Shown here in pieces: positions 16,885-25,200 of a DNA stretch of 64,000 nucleotides (position 1 is the first letter of the stretch; each line of letters starts with the position of its first letter). The translations under genes were made by a program, and so were the position numbers. The stretch is from Dawidia soli. GTDB lineage: Bacteria; Bacteroidota; Bacteroidia; Cytophagales; Cyclobacteriaceae. The stretch lies in NCBI RefSeq assembly GCF_018598185.1, contig NZ_JAHESC010000008.1:62001-126000 (forward strand), read 5' to 3'. The notes beneath the pieces are model-generated. The model searched no databases. It was not told the origin of the DNA and was given only the letters and a program-made list of their open reading frames with translations.

Positions 16885-17652
16885 TTAACGTACCTTCGAC
16901 AAGATCAGGTTCTCCCCTTTCTCCTGGATCGAGAAATTCTGGCCTTCGATAGCCTTGTAAAAAACCTCGGAGGTTCCAGCCTTGATCCGGTCGTGCAGCT
17001 CAACGATCATCACGCTCACGTTCGGTAACCAATGTTGGTAGTTGGTGGTGAAAACTTCCTTCTCCGCGCCCTCGATATCCATCTTCAGAATATCGATACT
17101 GCTCTTGCCGGTGTCGTTCAGCAACGTACCGATAGACGTTGCCTTGAAGGCACCCGGGTCGTTCGGACCACAAGATTCTACGGTAAAGCCCCATGAGCCC
17201 AGGCCCTGGTCTACTACGCGCAGATGCGTATCTTCATTCCACACCGCTGATTTAACCGCCTTGATATTGGGATAACCCGCCGTGTTTTTGCAAAGCAACT
17301 GATAATTCTGCGACTCCGGCTCTACCGCCACGATCGTAGCCTCGGGATATCTATTGGCAAAGTACAGCGACGCATAGCCCACGTTGGCGCCGGCATCGAC
17401 GATCAGCCGCGGCGATACATTCTTGACGTTGATATCGTAATCGTCGAGCAAAAAGATCTGCTCGAAAGCCTGCACGTCTGAGGTGCCTTTGCGGATATAC
17501 AATGTATTCTTGCCGTACTTGAAGGTGGCCTGCCCCTTCCCCATTTTCAGGGAAAGCACCAGCCGCATGGCGGTAAAGAAGCCAAACTTTTCAATGTACT
17601 GTAATACGCGTTTAAATTTTGATTGCCGGAGAATCGATTCGCGCGAATCCAT
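16885..17652 (-). CDS. FkbM family methyltransferase
   Basis: A 255-aa SAM-dependent methyltransferase. Motif I is LIVDAGANVGYASLYFANRYP (about residues 83-103). The acidic post-I residue lies in ATIVAVEPES, and motif IV appears as IDILKMDIEGAEKEVF, the conserved K-M-D-I-E-G-A-E of FkbM proteins. Family members O-methylate sugars in polysaccharides and natural products. Located between the Wzc-like gene and the flippase, it probably methylates a sugar of the exported polysaccharide. Confidence 0.88.
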   Translation of the reverse strand: MDSRESILRQSKFKRVLQYIEKFGFFTAMRLVLSLKMGKGQATFKYGKNTLYIRKGTSDVQAFEQIFLLDDYDINVKNVSPRLIVDAGANVGYASLYFANRYPEATIVAVEPESQNYQLLCKNTAGYPNIKAVKSAVWNEDTHLRVVDQGLGSWGFTVESCGPNDPGAFKATSIGTLLNDTGKSSIDILKMDIEGAEKEVFTTNYQHWLPNVSVMIVELHDRIKAGTSEVFYKAIEGQNFSIQEKGENLILSKVR

Positions 17653-17666
17653 GGAATTGATAGGGG

Positions 17667-19889
17667 TTACAGGTCGAGGTCTTTTACTTCTACGCGGTTA
17701 AGAACAGCGCCAACGATCTTGCCGTTGAACTGATTCAGATAACCAATGGATTCTTTATCCAGCTGTTTTACCACCGATTCAGCAGAGAATACGGCAACAA
17801 CTTTATCAGCGTAACCGATCAGCTCTTTTGTATCGGGGAAATCATTCATCGCAGCACCTTCCAGGAAGATGTAGTCGTACACCGTCTTCAGCTCGGTCAG
17901 CATGCCCAGGAAGTCACGACCCGAAAGGATTTCCGACGGTGAATCGTTGTCCACCCGGCTGCCGATCACGTGTATATTTTTGTATTTCGTGTGCGAGATA
18001 AAATCGCGCTCTTTGCTGAAGTCATCTTCCGGCTCGTGGCTCAGCAACTGGTTCGCTTCTCCTTCCGACACCACGCCGTTGGCACCTTTCAGCTTTTTGA
18101 ATTTCGATTTCACCAGCAACTTGGTCAGTGCCGTGTTCTTGAAGTTCGTATCGATGATCAATACTTTTTTCTGAATGAGGCTCATCGAAAACGCCAGGCC
18201 GAGAATGGTAAAGGTCTTTCCCTCCCCCTGCTTCATACTGGTCACCAGGATCACCTTGGCGTTCTGACGCTCGATCTCAAACCGCAGCTTCCGGATCAGC
18301 TGTTTGAAGGTAAGCAGGTTGTTATCCGTAATGTTTTTATCGAACAGGAAGGCAAAGTCCGTATTGCCCTTGATCACGTTCAGGGTACCCGCCAGACTCA
18401 TGTTGACCGATTTCTGGAAATAGAACGGCGACTTCACGCGCGTATCCACAAACTCCAGGAAGATGATCGTAAAGGCGCAGAGGAAGAAGCTCGCCACACC
18501 CGCCAGCAGCGTCACGACGATCGTCTTGGAAGGCTCATGTTCGGCCGGCGGCAGACCGCGCAGGATCACACGCAGCGGGTTACCGGCATTGGCCGTATTC
18601 TGGGCCAGGTTATATTTCTCCTGCGCTTCGCGATACTCTTGTGTGGCCACATCGATCTCGCGTTGAATATCGGCCAGGATCGCCTCCTTGCTGGTCAGGC
18701 CCGATACATTGTACCGAAGCGCATTCAGCTTCGAGCTGATCGAAGCGAGGCTCGCTTCCGACACTTCCAGGGATGTTTCGTATTCGGCCTTCTTGTCGAT
18801 CAGATCACGCACCTTGGTGGCCGGACTCACGCCGGGCTCCGTCGTCGCAGCGCTTGAATTGGCGCTCATCTCGCTGTACTGCCGACGCGCCGCCGTGAGC
18901 GAATCGAGCAACGCCTTGTTCGAAGACCCGCTGGCAATATAACGCGAGTTCATCTCGCTGATGGCGTTGCGCAGACGCACGATCTTTTGGTTATCGCTGC
19001 CCCGGTTTTCCACCGTACCCGCACCACTCAGCTGGTTGATCTGCCGGTCGAGCCGGCGGATCGAAAGACGATACTGGTTGATCTCTGACTCGACCTCCGT
19101 ACGACGCTTTTCCAGGTCGCTGATCTGGTCGATGTTGGTCGCGCTTTGCAGCTCGATGTTCAATACGTTGTTCGCCTCTTTGTACTGACGCATCTTCTCG
19201 CCCAGGATGTCGAGCGTCTCTTTTTTCTGCGTCACCAGGTCTTTGAAGAAGTCGACCGACTCGGTCGAGCGCTCGTCCTTGGCAATACGGTTGTAGCGCA
19301 GGAATTCGTCCGCCAGCGTGTTCACGGCAAACGCCGACAGCTTCGGATTTTCCGATAGGTAGTCGATGGAAACAAAGTCGGTAAAGTTCACCCGCTTTAC
19401 GGCCAGGCTTTTCCGGAGGGACTTGGTATCATAGCCAAATTCCTTCAGCAAGCCTGCCACACGGCGCTCGTCGGCATCGCTCGCGTTGAGCAGCGTCATG
19501 GAGTCTGCCTTGTTCTGCAGGATCCTTTCGGCGATCTCCAGGAATGCTTTGTTGCGAAGCGTTTCGGGGTTCTTGGGACTGCGGAATGGCTCCCGGTCCT
19601 GCAAGTCGTGCAGCATGAGCCGGTACGACAACAATCCAATGGCTTGCGGCGAATTGATCGATTCGATCAGGTTATTAAACTTCACATCCGCTTCGTACAA
19701 GCTGAAGCGTTCGTCGCTTACCCGAACCTGTTCATTGACGGTAAATCCCGTCGCCAGGTTCAGGGTGGACCTGAACTCGCGGGGTGCTGTAAACTTGTAG
19801 TAAAAGGCGATGGAGGCAGCTACTGTCGGTACCAGTATCAAAATCCATTTTCTCCGCATCAGAAGCCTCCAAATGACCAGAACATCCAT
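17667..19889 (-). CDS. Wzc-like polysaccharide co-polymerase with degenerate ATPase domain
   Basis: A 740-aa protein with Wzc architecture. A first membrane helix (about 14-31, ILILVPTVAASIAFYYKF) is followed by a Wzz/GNVR periplasmic region with coiled coil to about 440. A second helix (about 455-480) follows, then a cytoplasmic ATPase domain. Walker A is intact (SMKQGEGKT, about 551-559). Walker A-prime reads LIIDTNFKN where kinases have L-I-D-x-D-x-R, and the Walker B region reads YIFLEGAAM where I-I-D-x-P-P is expected. The C-terminus VEVKDLDL has no tyrosine cluster. Chain-length control is likely; tyrosine autokinase activity is doubtful. It heads the polysaccharide genes, 38 bases after the OmpA-PD40 gene. 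Confidence 0.82.
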   Translation of the reverse strand: MDVLVIWRLLMRRKWILILVPTVAASIAFYYKFTAPREFRSTLNLATGFTVNEQVRVSDERFSLYEADVKFNNLIESINSPQAIGLLSYRLMLHDLQDREPFRSPKNPETLRNKAFLEIAERILQNKADSMTLLNASDADERRVAGLLKEFGYDTKSLRKSLAVKRVNFTDFVSIDYLSENPKLSAFAVNTLADEFLRYNRIAKDERSTESVDFFKDLVTQKKETLDILGEKMRQYKEANNVLNIELQSATNIDQISDLEKRRTEVESEINQYRLSIRRLDRQINQLSGAGTVENRGSDNQKIVRLRNAISEMNSRYIASGSSNKALLDSLTAARRQYSEMSANSSAATTEPGVSPATKVRDLIDKKAEYETSLEVSEASLASISSKLNALRYNVSGLTSKEAILADIQREIDVATQEYREAQEKYNLAQNTANAGNPLRVILRGLPPAEHEPSKTIVVTLLAGVASFFLCAFTIIFLEFVDTRVKSPFYFQKSVNMSLAGTLNVIKGNTDFAFLFDKNITDNNLLTFKQLIRKLRFEIERQNAKVILVTSMKQGEGKTFTILGLAFSMSLIQKKVLIIDTNFKNTALTKLLVKSKFKKLKGANGVVSEGEANQLLSHEPEDDFSKERDFISHTKYKNIHVIGSRVDNDSPSEILSGRDFLGMLTELKTVYDYIFLEGAAMNDFPDTKELIGYADKVVAVFSAESVVKQLDKESIGYLNQFNGKIVGAVLNRVEVKDLDL

Positions 19890-19927
19890 AGTAAAATCCT
19901 TATAAAAGTACCAATTTAAGAAATGAG

Positions 19928-21238
19928 CTATCTTTTGTAAAATAAAATTTCGACCAACCCGGTTTGACCAGCATGTCTGTCTGCGTTTCCTTGCGAAACA
20001 ATGGTGTGATACTCCAATCCGTTACTGATGAAAAAGTCACGTATCGACGTTGCACGCATCCGCGCGAGCTCCAGACTGTATCCTTCCGATCCAGTCCCGT
20101 CTGAATATCCTACCAGCCGCAGGGCAACATCCTTCCGGGCTGCCACCTTATTGGCGATAAAAAACAGTAATTCGCGCGATTTGTCTTCCACATGAAAAGA
20201 CCCTGGGGCAAACTTAATCTTTGTATCAAGTTTCAGGCCCAACAATGCCTGAATTTCAGCGCTCGTCAGGTAAACCTCTTTGGACTTTGCTGAATCCGTC
20301 TTCGATGCAGATTGGTAAGCGTTTTCGGTGGCAGTTTGTTGCCCCGGCACCACACTTTTTTGTTTATTAACGGAGGATCGGTAGATATCGCTGAATTTTC
20401 CATCGCGGTTACTGGCAAAAAACGCCACACTATCGCCATATAGGGAAAAATACGCATCAAATCCTTTCGAGTTTACCGGCTCGCCCAGGTTCTTTGGCAC
20501 CGACCAGATCTCCCAGTTGTCGTACATCCGGTCGCTGTAGAACACGTCGGCGTCTCCTTTGCCCGAATGTCCGTCGCTGGAAAAGTACAGCCGCTTTTTG
20601 TCGGCCGATAAGAACGGCGAGATCTCAAAACCACTCGTATTGATCGTAGGTCCCATATTTTTTAATTTGGACCACTGCCCGTTCGCGTTTTTTGTGCTTA
20701 CGTACAGGTCCTCCTGCCCGCGGCTGTCGGTGCCCTTCATGGAAAAGATGATGACATCAAAGTCGGGTGATACATACGGACTGAAAAAACCCTGCGAATC
20801 GATCCCCTCGATGGGTATCAGCTCCGGGGTGGTCCAACCCGACGACAGGAGCTTAGAAAAATAAATGCCATTGACCTTTTTGGTCGACGAGGTGTTCAGC
20901 AGGTACAGCACGTCGCCCTTGGCGGATATACCCACCACCGCCTGGCTGCCGCGGTTGTTGAAATTCACCTTGTCGTTGTCGCTCTTCTGCCAACCGCGCT
21001 TCGCCGCATCAAACGTACTGACCCACACATCCGTGCCGGAGTATTTGCCGCCATTGTTCGACGGGTGCATAAAGCGCGAAAAATACAATGTCTTACCATC
21101 GGGTGCCAGCAACGGCATCGATTCCTCGAACTCGGAATTTACCGTTGCCGGTAGCTTTTGAACGGTCTGGAAGTTCAGGTCCTGGCCAAAGGCGCGCACG
21201 GACAAACAAGCGATCAGGAAAACCGTGGATCTTACCAT
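19928..21238 (-). CDS. OmpA family protein with PD40 propeller repeats
   Basis: A 436-aa protein with a signal peptide (VFLIACLSVRAFGQ). A beta-propeller of PD40/WD40-like repeats follows to about residue 290 (APDGKTLYFSRF, SPYVSPDFDVIIFSMKG, SADKKRLYFSSDGHSGKG). An OmpA C-terminal peptidoglycan-binding domain covers about 325-436 (LRLVGYSDGTGSEGYSLELARMRA, where D and R match the diaminopimelate-binding motif). The PD40-OmpA combination is also found in PorE of the type IX secretion system, which ties outer-membrane components to peptidoglycan. The gene overlaps the end of the PorP/SprF gene by 7 bases, so the pair is translationally coupled. Its carboxypeptidase-regulatory domain, if any, is not recognisable. 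Confidence 0.8.
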   Translation of the reverse strand: MVRSTVFLIACLSVRAFGQDLNFQTVQKLPATVNSEFEESMPLLAPDGKTLYFSRFMHPSNNGGKYSGTDVWVSTFDAAKRGWQKSDNDKVNFNNRGSQAVVGISAKGDVLYLLNTSSTKKVNGIYFSKLLSSGWTTPELIPIEGIDSQGFFSPYVSPDFDVIIFSMKGTDSRGQEDLYVSTKNANGQWSKLKNMGPTINTSGFEISPFLSADKKRLYFSSDGHSGKGDADVFYSDRMYDNWEIWSVPKNLGEPVNSKGFDAYFSLYGDSVAFFASNRDGKFSDIYRSSVNKQKSVVPGQQTATENAYQSASKTDSAKSKEVYLTSAEIQALLGLKLDTKIKFAPGSFHVEDKSRELLFFIANKVAARKDVALRLVGYSDGTGSEGYSLELARMRATSIRDFFISNGLEYHTIVSQGNADRHAGQTGLVEILFYKR

Positions 21239-22239
21239 GTATACTGACGCTGGCCTTTAAAATTGTTAATACGCAGGGACAGCACAATATCGTGGCTGCC
21301 GTCATTAAATTGTTTGAATTCGCCTACCGACATTTCATACGAATAACCGGCTCCTATCACCGGTGTAAAATCGAATCCTACCTGCAACACAGCCGCCTTG
21401 ATATCGCGGTATGTCAGCCCCACCCACGCGCGCTCGCGAATATCCGCCTTCACACTGTAGTCGATCAAAAAAGAGTTATCCATCTGCATGATCGCCAGCA
21501 CACTCGGCTTCAATACAAAATCCGCGCCCCCCGGCAAGGCGAGACCGAACTGGCCCGTGGCGCGATAATACGATGACGAAAAATTCACATCCGATGTCTT
21601 TAGCACATGCGTGACAATCGGCAGATACGAAACGCCGACATAAAAGTTTTGTCCATACAGCAACAGGCCACCCCGCACACCCAGATTCGTCTGTTTGGAA
21701 GAACCGGCCATCAGGTGCTCATAGAAGGGATCGACGTCGGGCTCCTTGCCCAGGTAGATGCCGTCGGTATCCAGGTTGATCTGCTCGACCATGCCGGTTA
21801 CACCGGCCGACAACCGCACCTTTTTGGAAAGCGGATAATGCATGGCATATGTCAGGCCGCCGCCCAGGCGCTCCACCAGGCCCACCTTCTCGTTGAACAC
21901 GTTCACTCCGCCACCGATGATCATGCGTTTGCCCGCCGGCGCAAATCCCGGACGCGATACTGCCTTGGCATTGCTGGGGCGCAGCGTGTTCGTCGATATA
22001 TCCAACGGCTGCTTGAGCCGGAAATTGGCCAGCAGGTTCACAAACTTCGGCGCATTCTTGCCGTAGCTCGTCATTTGCTGACGATAGCCCAATTTCACCT
22101 CCGTAAAATCCTCCACCCCGCTGAACGCAGGGTTGTACACCGGGGCGAACTGGAACATCTGCCCGCTGTTGGGAATATATTGTCCCCGGACAGACCATAC
22201 CAACACAAAAATAAATATACCTGTAAACGTTGATCTCAT
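21232..22239 (-). CDS. PorP/SprF family type IX secretion membrane protein
   Basis: A 335-aa outer-membrane barrel protein with signal peptide (FTGIFIFVLVWSVRGQ). The opening FQFAPVYNPAFSGVEDFTEVKLGYRQQ is the family signature (N-P-A-x-x-G), and GVTGMVEQINLD and GYSYEMSVGEFKQFNDGSHDIVLSLR follow in the usual positions. Members help secrete or anchor proteins with a type B sorting domain such as the neighbouring giant adhesin, as with SprF and SprB. The gene starts 5 bases after the adhesin and overlaps the OmpA-PD40 gene, so the three form a tight unit. Confidence 0.88.
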   Translation of the reverse strand: MRSTFTGIFIFVLVWSVRGQYIPNSGQMFQFAPVYNPAFSGVEDFTEVKLGYRQQMTSYGKNAPKFVNLLANFRLKQPLDISTNTLRPSNAKAVSRPGFAPAGKRMIIGGGVNVFNEKVGLVERLGGGLTYAMHYPLSKKVRLSAGVTGMVEQINLDTDGIYLGKEPDVDPFYEHLMAGSSKQTNLGVRGGLLLYGQNFYVGVSYLPIVTHVLKTSDVNFSSSYYRATGQFGLALPGGADFVLKPSVLAIMQMDNSFLIDYSVKADIRERAWVGLTYRDIKAAVLQVGFDFTPVIGAGYSYEMSVGEFKQFNDGSHDIVLSLRINNFKGQRQYTW

Positions 22240-22244
22240 GCGAA

Positions 22245-25200
22245 TTATTTCAGGATGGTGACAATGCCTTTGTACCGTTTGTTGCCGTACTGGAGATCGA
22301 TCGTATAGAAATACGAATCGGGCGGCAATGCTTCACCTTTGACGGTGCCGTCCCATGATGACGAGAACCCGTTTGTCTCGAATACCAGGCGGCCGCGCTT
22401 GTCGTACACGCGGGTCTTGGCCTGCTCGTATTGCGCGGGGTTGCTGCTGTCGGCGTCTACGATCTTCCATACATCGTTGCTGCCATCGCCGTTGGGCGTA
22501 AAGGCCGTCGGAATGTCGATGTCCTGGAAGGTGTAAACCAATTTGATCGCGCGCTCCTGTGTCTCGCTGGAGAGGTTGCCGTCGTTGACCGTGATGTATA
22601 CATTCTTTGTCACGTCTTCAATTTCCTCGAAGTTGACATACGCGTACTGAATGCTGCGGATCGCGTCAATATACTCCTGGATCGAAGCTTCGCCCGTCAG
22701 CAACAGCGTACCCGCCTGCTGATTGTAGTTACCCGTGATCTTGTCGGTGTTCGTGAACATCAGCCGGTCTTTTTCCAGGTTGAAGGTCTGCAGCCGGAAG
22801 CCGATCTCCGCGCTGGCCAACGTCGTATTATCCGGGTCGGTAATGGTAAAGGTCCTGGTGATCTGCTGCGGAGCATCCCCGGCGATCTCGTGTTCCAGCG
22901 GTTCTGTTTCCAGGTCTGAGATGACCGGAGCATCGTTCACCGGCGTAACGGTCAGCTCCACCCGGGCGCTGTCGAGGCTGAAGCTCATGCCATCGCTGGC
23001 CTTCCAATACAGCGTATCCTGTCCTACAAAGTCCTGCGCCGGGCGGTATACAACCCCGGGGAGAGCAGAAGCCTGCACGCGGGTAGCCGGCGTGATGGCC
23101 GTACCGTTCAATAACAGATTGCCATGCTTCGGCATCACCGGGAACTGCACTTCCGCCAGCACGTCGCCTTGATCCGGGTCGGAGAAAGCACCGGCAAACA
23201 CGGCCTCCTCAAATGCTTTGGGTTGATCTTCTTCCAGCGTCACCGCCACCGGCTGTACGGCTGGCCGGAGGTTCACCCGTAACGTAAACTCCTGTGTGGC
23301 CAGCACCTTGCTGCCCTGTTTGATCTGGAGTATCACCGTACTGCTGGCCGGCGCGTCGGCGCCCGGCGTGCCGCTCAGACGGGCTATGTTCTTGCCCTTC
23401 GAGGCAAGGGTGGCCCAGGCCGGCTTTTGCGCCGCCGCGATCGTCAGTGTCGGGTCCACGTCGGTAATGGTAATGTCGTAGATGTACGGCGCCTGGCGAA
23501 CCGCCACCGTGACCGGCGTAGAGGTGAAGTTCACCTCCACAACGTTGACTGTAAAGGTCTGCGTGTACGAGTTTTGGTTCGGAGCCACGCTCGAACCGTT
23601 GTCGACCACGTTCACCGTGATGACCGCCGAGCCCGTGGCCTCCGGCTCGACTGTATACTTCAGCGTAGCCTGCTTGCCCGTGCCGTTGTAGGTAACGGTC
23701 GGCGACGAAATGAGGCTTGTATTACCCGAAGAGGCAATCCACGTCAGCTGTTGCGTGTCTTCCCCCGCGCCTTTGGTGACACCGCTAATGGTGATCGTCT
23801 GCGCACCCGAGTTTTCCAATACAAACTGGTCGGGGATCTGGTCAAAGCCCGGCGGGTCGTTGATGCCATCCACGGTAACCGTAATCGTCGCGGTGGCGGA
23901 AGTCGCGCCCAGATTGTCGTTCACCCGGTAATTGGCCGTGGCCGAGCCACTGAAGTTTTGTGCCGGTGTAAAGGTGACAGACCCGTTGGCACTCGCCGCA
24001 AACGTACCGCCCGTGTTCGTAAAGGTGTTTTGAATCCCGGCCTGCGAGGTGTTCAGGTCCACCGTAGCCGGGTCGATCGTACCGTCTACGTCCGTGTCGT
24101 TGGCAATGACACTGAAGGTTATCGCCGTATTTTCGCTCGTGCTCGCCACGTCGTCCTTCGCCACCGGCGCATCGTTTTGTGGCTCGATCGTTACTGTGAT
24201 CGTGGCGACGTTCGACACCACACTTTGATTGTCGCTCACCGTATAGGTCGCGACAGCGGTGCCGGTATAATTATCCGTAGGCTTAAAGCTCACCACGCCG
24301 GTGCCGTTGACCGTAAAGGTACCGCCGGGACCCGCCGTCGTAAAGGTATTCTGAATGCCCGCAGTCGACGGGTTGAGGTCGACCGAACCGGTGTTCAAAC
24401 CGTCGTCGTCCTCGTCGTTGTCGAGCACCCGGATCGTGGCGGTAACATCCTCTTTTGTGGTCGCCGCATCGTCTTTGGCTACCGGCGCATCGTTCACCGA
24501 ATTGACGGTGACGGTGATCGCCACCGCGTTGGACTCGGCCCCCTCGTTGTCGCTCACACGATAGTTCACGGTGGCCTTGCCGCTAAAGCCCGCCGACGGC
24601 GTAAAGGTCACAACCCCTGCGCTGTTGGCAGCAAAGGTACCGCCCGTGACAGTGGCCGTGTTTTGAATGCCGGCCGACGCCGTATTCAAATCCACCTTCG
24701 TGAGATCGAGTGTACCATCGACATCCTTGTCATTGGCCAGGATCGTGATCGGAACAGCCGTGTTCTCCGGCGTGGTCGCGGCATCGGCCGCCGCCACCGG
24801 CTTGTCGTTGACAGACGTAACCGTCACCGTGATCTTCGCGACATTGGAAGTAGCGCCGACGTTGTCGTCTACTGTATAGTCGATTGCCACCACACCAAAG
24901 AAATCTTGGGTGGGCGTAAACCGCACCGTACCGGACGTCGGAATGGTAAAGGTACCGTTGTCGGTTGTCAATGTATTCTGGATGCCCGGCGTGCTCGTAT
25001 CCAGGTCGACGGTGGCGGCATTGATCGTACCGTCGGGGTCGCGGTCGTTTTGCACGACATTGAGCGATACCGGTGTGTCCTCGGCCGTCGTGACGGCGTC
25101 ATGGGTAGCAACCGGTACACTGTTCACCGAGTTCACGTTGATGCTGATCGTCGCCGCGTTGGATGTCGCACCCCCGTTGTCACGTACCGTGTAGGTTGTC

